Positions 1 to 7,729 of a stretch of DNA of 54,302 nucleotides are shown here, piece after piece. Below the pieces are notes generated by a model, which saw only the letters and a program-made list of their open reading frames with translations, was not told the origin of the DNA and ran no database searches. Source of the stretch: an uncultured Alsobacter sp. (GTDB lineage: Bacteria > Pseudomonadota > Alphaproteobacteria > Rhizobiales > Beijerinckiaceae). The translations under genes were made by a program, and so were the position numbers. Location: NCBI RefSeq assembly GCF_945952055.1, contig NZ_CAMFHB010000041.1:1-54302 (forward strand), written 5' to 3'. Within the stretch, counting starts at the first letter, position 1. Every line of letters starts with the position of its first letter.

Positions 1-75
1 ACCGGCGCTCGCATCACCGGCGCTCGCATCACCGGCGCTCGCATCACCGGCGCTCTCTTGGCCGGCGCTCTCATG
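1..75. repeat. 15-bp tandem repeat, about five copies, in frame with the first gene
   Basis: Three exact copies of ACCGGCGCTCGCATC are followed by two diverged ones (ACCGGCGCTCTCTTG and GCCGGCGCTCTCATG). The unit is a multiple of three and is read in the frame of the downstream gene, giving TGARI, TGARI, TGARI, TGALL, AGALM. The array continues to the window edge, so the copy number is not known. It sits where the n- and h-region of a signal peptide would be. Confidence 0.9.
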
Positions 76-1443
76 GCCTGCGGCGTCGTGGCCTCGGCGC
101 CCGCGGCACGGGCGGCGACCGTCGCCGTCGAAGGCTTCACGAGCACGGGGACGGCCGTCGTGCGGCTGTCGGGCCGCATCGTGGCCGGCGACGCCCAGAA
201 GCTGCTCAACGCGACCTCGACCGTGCACAAGGCCATCGTCGTCCTGGACAGCAAGGGCGGCATGGTGGGCGAGGGAATCCGGATCGGCTCCATCGTGCGC
301 TCGCGGGCCTTCACCACCTATGTCCCAGCCAAGGCCGAGTGCGCCTCGATGTGCGGGGTGGTCTGGCTGTCGGGCCGCACGCGCTGGCTCGACGCCGAGA
401 GCAAGGTGGGCTTCCACGCCGCCTACAACGCGCAGGACAAGGAGGTCTCCGGCAGTGCCAACGCCGTCATTGGCGCGTTTCTGCAAAGCATCGGCCTCGG
501 CCTCGACGCGATCGGCTACGTCGCGACGGCCAGCCCCAGGACCGTGTCGTGGATGACGGCGGACAGGGCCACCCGGCTCGGCGTGTCCTACGCCATCGCG
601 GTTCCCGACCAGGTGGCGATCACCGACAGGAAGCCGGTCCCCGGGTCGCTGTCGCCCGTCGCCGGCCAGGCCAACGCCAACCGGTTCAGCTGCGACCTGC
701 CGACGGCGCGGCTCATCCTGGACGCCATGAGCAAGGACAGGGACGCGCGCCAGGCTTTCCTGAAGGACAATTCCGCCGTCATCAACCGGCAGTGCCATGG
801 CGTCGCGGAACGGGCGTCCCTCGTCATCGAGACGTTCCACACCGAACTGCCCATGGCCTGCATCCGTCGCCCCGGCGGCGCACCCTGCGAGTGGATGCAA
901 CTGGCTGACCTCACGGTCACGCCCGACGCACCGGTTCCAGGCGTCGAGGCGTTGCCGGCGCAAACGGCGGTACAGTCACCCGTCCTGGACGCGCGGAGGG
1001 CCTTCGCCGGTCGCGTCGGCGTTCTGGGCGAGCGGGACCTGTGCAGGACCTATCTCGCCGGGCCACAGAACAAGGTCGAGGAACCTTTCGACGTGGTGAT
1101 CGCCGAGGCCGCGAGACGCCGCCTCACGGCCGAGCGGTGCGCCGGCGTGGTCGCCTGCGCCGATCCGGCGGTGGTCACGCGGGCCCGCGGCACGAACGCC
1201 CTCGCCTGCCAGGACAGGCTCGGAACGGTCGGCATCACGGAGCTCTGCGCCGCCGCGCTGGCGCCCGGCAGCGCGGACTGGCGCGACGACCCGGCGTTCT
1301 ACTGGATCCGGCTGGAGATCAGGCAGCGCGTCGTGGACGTCGCGGCCTGCCGCAAGCTGCTGGCGCCCGAACCGGGCTCGGGCACGAGCGCCTCGCCCCT
1401 CGACACCTCGGAAGCGCCGAGCCTCAGAAGCCGACGCCCATAA
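1..1443 (+). CDS. ClpP-like secreted (periplasmic) protein, 5' end outside the window
   Basis: The reading frame is open to the left edge, so the real start is probably upstream. The first internal start is TTG at 58 and the first ATG is at 73. A hydrophobic stretch ending in APAARA before ATVAVEGF looks like a signal peptide. The next 170 residues resemble the ClpP/crotonase-like fold of secreted proteins (COG3904 type): VVLDSKGGMV, then ECASMCGVVWLSG with a candidate nucleophile Ser, then KVGFHAAY with a candidate His (residues 97 and 120 counted from the TTG). The C-terminal half is Cys-containing and has two similar segments beginning ERDLC and ITELC, each ending in a Cys about 35 residues later. 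The substrate is unknown. The last 20 bp overlap the tail of the convergent small gene. Confidence is high for coding and moderate for the fold. Confidence 0.75.
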   Translation, partial: TGARITGARITGARITGALLAGALMACGVVASAPAARAATVAVEGFTSTGTAVVRLSGRIVAGDAQKLLNATSTVHKAIVVLDSKGGMVGEGIRIGSIVRSRAFTTYVPAKAECASMCGVVWLSGRTRWLDAESKVGFHAAYNAQDKEVSGSANAVIGAFLQSIGLGLDAIGYVATASPRTVSWMTADRATRLGVSYAIAVPDQVAITDRKPVPGSLSPVAGQANANRFSCDLPTARLILDAMSKDRDARQAFLKDNSAVINRQCHGVAERASLVIETFHTELPMACIRRPGGAPCEWMQLADLTVTPDAPVPGVEALPAQTAVQSPVLDARRAFAGRVGVLGERDLCRTYLAGPQNKVEEPFDVVIAEAARRRLTAERCAGVVACADPAVVTRARGTNALACQDRLGTVGITELCAAALAPGSADWRDDPAFYWIRLEIRQRVVDVAACRKLLAPEPGSGTSASPLDTSEAPSLRSRRP

Positions 1444-1690
1444 TCGTGTAGTTCTTGCAGGCGATGCTGCCACAGCCGGGCCTGGCGCCGGCGACGGTCG
1501 CGGTGGTGGCGACGGCGGGCGTGTCGGCGGCAAACAGCGCGGAGCGCTGGCGAACGGGAGCCGGCTTCGCCGTGGCGACCTTGGCGGGCTCGACGGTGCG
1601 GGTGGGCTTGCGAGAGGCGGCGTATCCGGCGTTCGACAGCAGGACCACGCAGGCGATGGCGGACGAGAGGACGCAGAAAGACCGGCGCAT
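1424..1690 (-). CDS. Small secreted protein with C-terminal ACxxYxIxGVGF motif (copy 1)
   Basis: This is a predicted 88-aa protein. I chose the ATG at 1690 because AAGGAG lies 6 nt upstream and a signal peptide follows (MRRSFCVLSSAIACVVLLSN, then AGYA). The longer frame upstream has no such support. The mature part is low-complexity Ala/Thr/Pro/Lys sequence that ends in CGSIACKNYTIMGVGF and stops there. The same ending occurs in the 92-aa protein at 41,038 at the other end of the T6SS island (CPALACGRYVILGVGF). I do not recognise the family. The two conserved Cys could form a disulfide. The gene converges on the ClpP-like gene and overlaps it by 20 bp. Confidence 0.7.
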   Translation of the reverse strand: MRRSFCVLSSAIACVVLLSNAGYAASRKPTRTVEPAKVATAKPAPVRQRSALFAADTPAVATTATVAGARPGCGSIACKNYTIMGVGF

Positions 1691-1863
1691 CGAAAACTCC
1701 TTTTTGAAAAACCGGGCCGGTGACCCGTTCTGGGCAAACCGGACACGAGGAAGCAACGAGCGAAACCCTAGGATGGGGCCGCTGAAATCCCGGTGGGCGA
1801 AAAGCCTTGCATTTTAAGCAAGACGCGCAGCCGCCTGGACAGCGTGAACAGGGATTAACCGCG

Positions 1864-2175
1864 ATGGGCGCAATGCCACGAAACCGGGAGAAGCCGGCCC
1901 GCTCCGCGGGAGCCTCGGCCGGCCTCGTGGTCGGGTGCCTGCTGGCCGTCGCCCTGACGGTGGGACCTGCCAGCATCCAGGCGCCGGACGCGGCTCACCC
2001 GGCACCCGGCGCCTCATCGGACGAGACCGGCTCCCGGCGGCCGCCGGCGGGCAAGACGCTCGTGCCGGTGACGGATCCCCGGTGCTCGCTCGTGATGCCG
2101 CCTTTTCAGACCTACAAGGAGGTCCCCGTGGACACGGCCAACCAACCGCCCCGGTGCGATGAGCCCGGGCGCTGA
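1864..2175 (+). CDS. Hypothetical small secreted protein
   Basis: A predicted 103-aa protein. A basic N-terminus (MGAMPRNREKPARS) is followed by a hydrophobic stretch (GLVVGCLLAVALTVG), which suggests a signal peptide or anchor. The rest is Pro/Ala-rich with two Cys near the end (DPRCS and PPRCDEPGR). The ATG at 1864 has only a weak AGGGA upstream; the frame also opens earlier at TTG 1807. No family is recognised. It converges on the macro-domain gene with about 30 bp between them. Confidence 0.4.
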   Translation: MGAMPRNREKPARSAGASAGLVVGCLLAVALTVGPASIQAPDAAHPAPGASSDETGSRRPPAGKTLVPVTDPRCSLVMPPFQTYKEVPVDTANQPPRCDEPGR

Positions 2176-2206
2176 CGCCGGGAGTTCCGACCGGGCCGAC
2201 AGGCGG

Positions 2207-2737
2207 TCAGGCCGGCTGTGGCGCTCCGACGGCTGCGAGGCGTGCGCGGTAACTGGCCGCCACGTCCTCGTCGCCCAGAACGAAGTGGAAGCGCTCGATG
2301 TCCGGGCTTCGCGCCAGTTCCTCGCGCGCCACGCGGACGCAGACGCCCGCCGCCACGTCCGGCGGAACGCGATGGCCTCCGGCGCCAAGCGCGGCGCATC
2401 CCACCGTCCGCGCCCCGATCACGCGCATGATGGAGAATGACCGGCGCAGGACGGCCTCGAGCACGTCCGCCTCGCCCTCCTCCCCGCCGGACCAGACGGG
2501 ACCGACGGCGTGCAGCACCTGGCGCGCCGGCAGCCCGAACCCGGGCGTCAGGTAGACCTCCCCCGCCTCCCCGCCCTCGCGCTCGGCCAGGAGGTCGAAC
2601 AGGGCGGGACCGCCACGCTCGATGATCCGGCCGTTGAGCCCGTCGCGGGAGGTGAAGCTGTGGCTGGCCGCGGTGACGATGGCATCGGCCCGCCAGGTCG
2701 TGATGTCCCCCAGGACGACGTCGAGAGGCGCCGTCAC
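2207..2737 (-). CDS. Macro-domain protein
   Basis: A 176-aa protein that is one macro domain. The N-terminus VVLGDITTWRADAIVTAAS matches the family signature GDI-x(5)-DAIV-NAAN, with Ser instead of the usual last Asn. Later elements are also present: RIIERGGPALF, GEVYLTPGFGLPARQVLHAVGP and the glycine-rich loop AALGAGGHRVP. Macro domains bind or hydrolyse ADP-ribose derivatives. The start is a GTG whose last two bases form part of the upstream caspase gene's TGA (GTGA overlap), so translation is probably coupled. An ADP-ribosyl hydrolase or sensor role is family-based inference. The Asn to Ser change may alter catalysis. Confidence 0.85.
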   Translation of the reverse strand: MTAPLDVVLGDITTWRADAIVTAASHSFTSRDGLNGRIIERGGPALFDLLAEREGGEAGEVYLTPGFGLPARQVLHAVGPVWSGGEEGEADVLEAVLRRSFSIMRVIGARTVGCAALGAGGHRVPPDVAAGVCVRVAREELARSPDIERFHFVLGDEDVAASYRARLAAVGAPQPA

Positions 2738-4410
2738 GGCGTTCCCGCCAGCGTACGCAGGGCCTTCGTGGTGGGCTCGTCGAAACGGCCGGTGGCCGCT
2801 CCGGCATAGATCTTCCGGGTCTTCATGAGGGTCTGGACCTCCTTGCGGAAATCGGCCGACCACACCTGCCCGTTGGTCGTGATCTGCTCGAGCGAGGCCA
2901 GGTTGCCCTTCTCGATGGCGCTCACGACCATCCGGGCGGCCTCCTTCGTGTCGCGCGGCACGCCGCGGCCGCTCTCGTACATCCAGCCGAGATTGTGCAT
3001 GGCCTGCGTGTCGCCCTTCGCCGCGGCGGACTTGTAGAGCCGCTCGGCCTCGCGGGCATTCACGGCCATGCCGAGCCCCTCGGCGTTGGCGAAGGCCAGC
3101 GCCGTTTCCGCCGCCGCATGGCCGCGATCCGCGGCATCGCGATAGAAGTTCAGCGCCTCGTCGTACTGCTTCAGCTTCTGATAGGCGCGGCCGGCCTGGA
3201 ACAGGAACCGCGGCTCGGCGGGGGCCGCAGCCAGGGCGATGCGGCAGGCCACGAGCGCAGCGGTGCCGTCCATCTCCTGCATGTCGATGCCCGTGCCCTT
3301 TGCCTGCGGATCGAAACGGCGGGCGGCCAGGCGGTCGCACTCGGTCACGGCCGTCACGGTCGCCGGGGCCGACGGAGCCGGGTCCGGCGCAGGCTTCGGT
3401 GGCAGGACCGCCGGCCCGGCATTGGCCTGCTGGGAGCGCAGCGTGTCGATCCGCGCCTTGGCGAAGCTCGCGAAGGGGCACGACCCGAACAGGCGCACGT
3501 GCTCCTCGTAGAACTCGATGCGATCGAAGGCCTTGGCCTCGGTCCAGTGGGAGGCGGCGGGTCCGCACGGATCGGACGGCTGGGCCACGGCCGGGCCGGG
3601 GGTCGCGGCCGGCTTGGGCGCGGCCTCCGCAGGGCGGGCGAGCGGCAGCACCGCGCCACCCAGCGAGCCATAGACGAAGGGCTCCTGGCGGCTCTTCGTG
3701 GTGGCGATCACGTCGTCGCGGACGAGGCCGAGGGCGAGGCGGACGTCGAGCCCGGGCGTCGCGAGATGCTTGAGCAGGGCCGAGGTGAACGGGCTGTTGC
3801 GCCCGTCGCCGTCGGCGGCGGTGGTGCCGGCCTTGGCGGCATAGGCGACCAGGGTGTCGACGCTGGTTGGCTCGACGCGGGCGAGGCCGCGGCCGATCGA
3901 CCGGCCGGCCGCCGAGCGCGTCATGGCATTGATGAACGGGTTGTCGCGGCAGGCGTCGAGAATGACGAGCCGCAGCCGCTTCACCTGCTCCATGGAGCGC
4001 AGCACGCGGTCCAGCGGCACCGCCTCGTCGTCGACCGCACGGTCGCTGCCGAGCTTCGCATCGACGGGAATGAGGTAGTTCTGGCCGTTCACCTCGATCC
4101 CGTGGCCGGAATAGAAGATGAGGCCGATATCGGCACCGTTCGCGGCGTCCTCGAAGTTCTGAAGTGCGCGCCGGATCCCCCGCTCGTCGAGGTCGAGCCC
4201 CGTCAGGACGGTGTCGAAGCCCGCGCCCCGCAGCATGGCGGCCATGGCGTCCACGTCGTTGGACGGATTGGCGAGACGGGTCACGTTGGAATAGGCGCCG
4301 TTGCCGATGAGCAGCGCCACCCGCTTCTGGGCAAGAGCGGCGTCGGAGTGGGCCCATCCGATCAGAGCGAGGAGACAGGCAGCCACGGAAACGAGAGCAC
4401 GGTGAATCAT
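2734..4410 (-). CDS. Caspase-family (peptidase C14) protein with Sel1-like repeats and a PG-binding-like tail
   Basis: A 558-aa exported protein. The signal peptide covers about residues 1-27. The caspase p20-like domain spans about 28-260 with KRVALLIGNGAY, the catalytic His in FYSGHG (H103) and the catalytic Cys in LDACRDNPF (C154). A Pro/Ala-rich linker follows. Residues about 410-500 look like TPR/Sel1 repeats (AMHNLGWMYESGRGVPRD). The last 40 residues (KIYAGAATGRFDEPTTKALR) resemble a peptidoglycan-binding repeat, which would place the protein at the cell wall. The gene overlaps the macro gene by 4 bp. A GTGCG-N4-CGCAC site lies about 82 bp upstream and a TATGAT hexamer at 4435-4440 could be its -10 element. 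The cleavage target is unknown. Confidence 0.88.
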   Translation of the reverse strand: MIHRALVSVAACLLALIGWAHSDAALAQKRVALLIGNGAYSNVTRLANPSNDVDAMAAMLRGAGFDTVLTGLDLDERGIRRALQNFEDAANGADIGLIFYSGHGIEVNGQNYLIPVDAKLGSDRAVDDEAVPLDRVLRSMEQVKRLRLVILDACRDNPFINAMTRSAAGRSIGRGLARVEPTSVDTLVAYAAKAGTTAADGDGRNSPFTSALLKHLATPGLDVRLALGLVRDDVIATTKSRQEPFVYGSLGGAVLPLARPAEAAPKPAATPGPAVAQPSDPCGPAASHWTEAKAFDRIEFYEEHVRLFGSCPFASFAKARIDTLRSQQANAGPAVLPPKPAPDPAPSAPATVTAVTECDRLAARRFDPQAKGTGIDMQEMDGTAALVACRIALAAAPAEPRFLFQAGRAYQKLKQYDEALNFYRDAADRGHAAAETALAFANAEGLGMAVNAREAERLYKSAAAKGDTQAMHNLGWMYESGRGVPRDTKEAARMVVSAIEKGNLASLEQITTNGQVWSADFRKEVQTLMKTRKIYAGAATGRFDEPTTKALRTLAGTP

Positions 4411-4484
4411 GGCGAACCCTCAGGCTGGGAGCCGATCATACTCCCGAGTGCAGACGGACCGTAGCGCGAACAGGACACGCCAGA

Positions 4485-4500
4485 CGTGCGCTTGCGCACA
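4485..4500. promoter_or_regulatory. Palindromic operator candidate, site A
   Basis: CGTGCGC-TT-GCGCACA is a perfect palindrome over 14 bp (GTGCGC/GCGCAC). Its centre is about 82 bp upstream of the caspase gene on the minus strand. It is the same GTGCG-N4-CGCAC motif as sites B to E. The binding protein is unknown; the spacing fits the CRP/FNR family. Confidence 0.6.
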
Positions 4501-4582
4501 TGTCGACGTGGCAGGATGCCCCTTAGGGGTCTCATGCTTCGTCACGGATTGTGATACACTTCGAACGACAAACAACCTGTGG

Positions 4583-4598
4583 TGTGCGTTGGCGCACA
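4583..4598. promoter_or_regulatory. Palindromic operator candidate, site B
   Basis: TGTGCG-TTGG-CGCACA has 6-bp perfect arms and is centred about 77 bp upstream of the small secreted protein gene on the plus strand. Sites A and B share one divergent intergenic region, each at a similar distance from the gene it faces. Confidence 0.62.
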
Positions 4599-4667
4599 TC
4601 GTCCGGCTGGTGCACCGGGCATGATGCGAAGAACGGGGCGTGATGCCCCCTTGGAAAGGATCGAGCC

Positions 4668-5126
4668 ATGACCGCGCTGCGCTCTTTCAAAAGCTCGCTC
4701 ACCGGCCTCGCCGCCACGCTGACCGTGGCCGGCGGCCTCACTCTCGCCCCCACGGCCTCGCAGGCCGGCTGCTTCGGATGCGGTTTCGACGTCGGGGTGG
4801 GAATTGGCGGCCTGGTCGGCGCCTTGGCGGCCGGTTCGCGCGCCAACGAGCCGCGCTACGGCTATCCGGACGAGCCTCAGGCACCGCGGCAGCGGGACCG
4901 CCGGCGGCCGCCGGTCGTGACCTACGATCCGAGCGATCCCGAAGCCCCGCGCGCCGAAGCGCAGCCCCAGCAGCAGCAGCAGCGGCCGGCCAAGCGCAAG
5001 GCGGTCGCCCAGAAGCCGGCCGAGGCGCCCGCCAAGAAGGTGGCGACCGCCCAGCCCGCCGAGGGCGAAGCCAAGAAGGTGACACGCTCGGTGGCCGTGG
5101 CCAATACGGGAGCCCTGGAGCCCTGA
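4668..5126 (+). CDS. Small secreted Gly-rich/Gln-rich protein
   Basis: A 152-aa predicted exported protein. The start has GGAAAGGA 7-8 nt upstream. The signal peptide is MTALRSFKSSLTGLAATLTV with cleavage near ASQAG. The mature N-terminus GCFGCGFDVGVGIGGLVGAL has two Cys and a glycine-rich hydrophobic segment, a pattern seen in small cell-envelope proteins. The rest is disordered-looking Pro/Arg/Gln/Lys sequence with a run of five Gln. No family is recognised. The gene is divergent from the caspase gene, has palindrome site B upstream, and is followed by a hairpin terminator. Confidence 0.75.
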   Translation: MTALRSFKSSLTGLAATLTVAGGLTLAPTASQAGCFGCGFDVGVGIGGLVGALAAGSRANEPRYGYPDEPQAPRQRDRRRPPVVTYDPSDPEAPRAEAQPQQQQQRPAKRKAVAQKPAEAPAKKVATAQPAEGEAKKVTRSVAVANTGALEP

Positions 5127-5162
5127 TCGCTCCGGCCTGCCGCCACGCGCGAATCGAACCAG

Positions 5163-5187
5163 AAGCCCGGGCCCGAACCCGGGCTTT
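5163..5187 (+). terminator. Rho-independent terminator candidate
   Basis: A perfect 9-bp stem AAGCCCGGG/CCCGGGCTT with a 6-nt loop, followed by a short T stretch, lies 36 bp after the small secreted protein gene. Confidence 0.7.
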
Positions 5188-5314
5188 GTCTATGGGCGCG
5201 GCGAGAACGGGCGACCCGTCCGCCAGGAGTGCTCATGAGCACGCAGTCCGGCCAGTCCCGCCGGGCGCTGCCGGCCCCTGAGCGCAGCGGCCAGGCCCCG
5301 GCGATTCCTCGTCG

Positions 5315-7537
5315 CTAGATGCCCGTGATCGTCGGGATCTTGCGTGCCCCCGTCGCGGCCGGCGGAGCCGGGGCAGGCTTGGGCGCCTCGACGACCGGAG
5401 CCTTGGGTGCGACCGCCTGCGGAGCGGGCCGGACGATCTGCGCGGGCGCCTTTGGACGCGCCGGCTTCGATGGCGCGCTCTCCTCGTCGTCTTCAACGTC
5501 CGGCGCCGGGCGGGAGACGGTCTTCACGGAAGGGTCTGCGCCCGGCCTCGCCACGTCGGTCCCCTTGTCCGCCGGGCAGACGGCCAGCGCCTGGGCCTTC
5601 ATCTCGTTGACGAACTCGTCCGTGAGGTTGGCCTCGCTCAGGATCGAGTGACGGCCCGTCAGGTAGCGGGACACCGCCGCCCGGGTCGCCTCGTCGAGGC
5701 TGCCGGATGCGGGCCCGGCGTAGCAGCTCAGCCGCTTCAACTCGACCTGGGCGGTGCGGACCAGAAGGTCGATCGAGCGGATCGCCAGGTCGGCGTCCTT
5801 GCGCGCTCCCTCGCAGGTCAGGGCCTTGCGCAGGCTCGCGAGATCGTCGCGGACGGCCGAACCGCCTCCCTTGAAGGCGGCCACCTTCTGCGCCTCGCCG
5901 GCGCAGATCTCCGCCCGGCGGTTCTCCTCGCTCTCGAGGGCCGCGATCCGGGCATCGGCCTCCCCCTTCAGCGGAAGGCACTTGAAGGCCAGCGTCTTGC
6001 GGCGCAAGTCGGCGAGGTCCTTGAACGAGGCGAGTTCGCGCCGCTCGGCATCGCACACCCGCGCCTCGGCGGCCTCGACCGTCTTCACCGCCTCGTCGGC
6101 GGCCCGCCCGATCGTCGGGCAAGTGGAGGTCGCGCGCAGCTCGTCGATGGCGGTCCGGCGGCCGCCCGCGGCCAGCTGCTTCAGCGTGCCCTCGTCCCGC
6201 GCGCAGGCCTCGGCCAGCCGCTTGGCCTCCTCGGCCCGGCGCTTCTCCTCCGCCTGCCGCTGCGCCAGAAGTTCCTTCTCGATCCGCTCCTTGTCGGCCT
6301 TCGCCTTGGCCAGCGCCTGCTTCTCCTCCAGCTCCTTCTGACGGCGGGCGATCTCGGCCATCCGGGCGGCCTCCTCGGCCTGCTTCTTCTGCTCGGCCTC
6401 GAACTCCCTCTGCCTCTGGATGGCGACGGCCTGCTCGCGCTCGCGCTGCTGGCGCTCTTCGTCCCGGCGCCGCGCGTCCTCGGCGGCGGCGAGCGCCTTC
6501 AGCCGATCCTCCTCCTGCTTGGCCACCAGCCGGGCCTGCTCGTCGGCCCGCTTGGCCAGCTCATCCGCCTTGCGGGCCTGCTCCTGCTGCGCCCGGTCGG
6601 CGATCAGCTGCATGGCATCCAGCAGCATCTGCACCTGCCGGACGTAGCGGGAGGCGGGATAGGTCTCGATGAAGCGCTTCAGTTCGCCGGGGTCGACCGA
6701 GGCGGCCTGGGAGATCCGGTCCCAGGCCATGCGGTCGCTCTCGGCCAGGTTGAGGTAGTAGTCGCCACGCACCGACGAGATCGACAGCTCCGGAACCTGC
6801 TTCTGGTTGGTCTTGGCGGCCACGTCCTGCCCGACCAGCTGGAACAGGTCGCTCACCTTCAGCCCGGGCTCGCGCAGCCTGTTCAGCAGGGCCGCCGTGT
6901 AGGGGCTGTTGCGCTCGGTGCCGTCCTGGGCCACCGCGTTGGCCTGCGTGGCATAGGCGACGATGCTGCCCTGCGGCGCGAGGATGGGCGCCAGCCCGCG
7001 CTCCCCGATGGCGCGGTTTCCGCTCTTGAGCCTGTCGGAGAACGGGTTGTTGCGGCACGCGTCCAGCACCATGATCTTGATGCCGCTGGGATTGGCCTCC
7101 AGGAAAGCGTTCTTGATGACGTCGACCGAGACGGCCTCGCCCTCGATGCTGGTGGCGTCGATGATGTCGGCATCCACCGGGAGAAGGTAGTTCATGCCGC
7201 CCGACTGCACGCCGTGCCCAGCGTAGAAGAACAGCATCACGTCGGCACTCTTGGCCGCCCGGCGGAAATTGGCGACGGCGCGGTTGAAACCCTTGAGATC
7301 CGCGTCCTGGGCCAGGATGACCTCGAAGCCGAGCTCGCCCAGCACCTTCGCCATGTCGGGTGCGTCGTTGGCCGGATTCACCAGCGGCGAGACGGCCTTG
7401 TACTTCGCGTTGCCCACCACGAGGGCGACGCGCTTGTCCTGCGGCGTTCCCACGGGCTGTGCATTGGCCGACACACAGCCGATCACGAGCCCGATCGCCG
7501 TCAGGAGAGCGACAAGAACGACGGACATCGTCCTCAT
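5315..7537 (-). CDS. Caspase-family (peptidase C14) protein with long coiled coil
   Basis: A 740-aa exported protein. The signal peptide spans about 1-27 (GLVIGCVSANAQ). The caspase p20-like domain spans about 33-270 with the catalytic His in FFYAGHG (H108) and Cys in LDACRNNPF (C161). A charged Glu/Lys/Arg/Ala segment, about residues 320-460, is very likely a long coiled coil (repeated EEKRRAEEAKR-type heptads). Then comes a Cys-containing helical region, a stretch similar to a PG-binding-like repeat (SCYAGPASGSLDEATRAAVS), and a Pro/Ala-rich tail. The ATG at 7537 has TTGGAGGA at good spacing. Together with the caspase gene at 4,410 it makes two catalytically intact paralogues within 3 kb. 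No palindrome site was seen upstream. Confidence 0.88.
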   Translation of the reverse strand: MRTMSVVLVALLTAIGLVIGCVSANAQPVGTPQDKRVALVVGNAKYKAVSPLVNPANDAPDMAKVLGELGFEVILAQDADLKGFNRAVANFRRAAKSADVMLFFYAGHGVQSGGMNYLLPVDADIIDATSIEGEAVSVDVIKNAFLEANPSGIKIMVLDACRNNPFSDRLKSGNRAIGERGLAPILAPQGSIVAYATQANAVAQDGTERNSPYTAALLNRLREPGLKVSDLFQLVGQDVAAKTNQKQVPELSISSVRGDYYLNLAESDRMAWDRISQAASVDPGELKRFIETYPASRYVRQVQMLLDAMQLIADRAQQEQARKADELAKRADEQARLVAKQEEDRLKALAAAEDARRRDEERQQREREQAVAIQRQREFEAEQKKQAEEAARMAEIARRQKELEEKQALAKAKADKERIEKELLAQRQAEEKRRAEEAKRLAEACARDEGTLKQLAAGGRRTAIDELRATSTCPTIGRAADEAVKTVEAAEARVCDAERRELASFKDLADLRRKTLAFKCLPLKGEADARIAALESEENRRAEICAGEAQKVAAFKGGGSAVRDDLASLRKALTCEGARKDADLAIRSIDLLVRTAQVELKRLSCYAGPASGSLDEATRAAVSRYLTGRHSILSEANLTDEFVNEMKAQALAVCPADKGTDVARPGADPSVKTVSRPAPDVEDDEESAPSKPARPKAPAQIVRPAPQAVAPKAPVVEAPKPAPAPPAATGARKIPTITGI

Positions 7538-7654
7538 CCGGTCGATTCCTCCAATTGGAATCCGGAAGTGGCCCGGCAGACCCGGACCGACATGAATGAC
7601 TTGATGACGAAGGAAGCGGATCAGACGTCAGAAATTGCCCGATCCGAGCCGTAC

Positions 7655-7694
7655 TGAAAACAAATGCAAGACTTCAAACAGACCACAGTCTTGC
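7655..7694 (-). terminator. Rho-independent terminator candidate
   Basis: On the minus strand an 8-bp perfect stem (GCAAGACT/AGTCTTGC, 13-nt loop) is followed by ATTTGTTTTC. It lies 36 bp downstream of the propeller-peptidase gene's stop codon, between that gene and the caspase gene. Confidence 0.6.
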
Positions 7695-7729
7695 CATGAC
7701 ATGCCCTCACCGGCAAGACCTCACCAGGC

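Noticed and set aside
1-75. CRISPR array
   Set aside because: The repeats are directly abutting 15-mers without spacers and are read in frame as protein. No CRISPR-like array was seen elsewhere.
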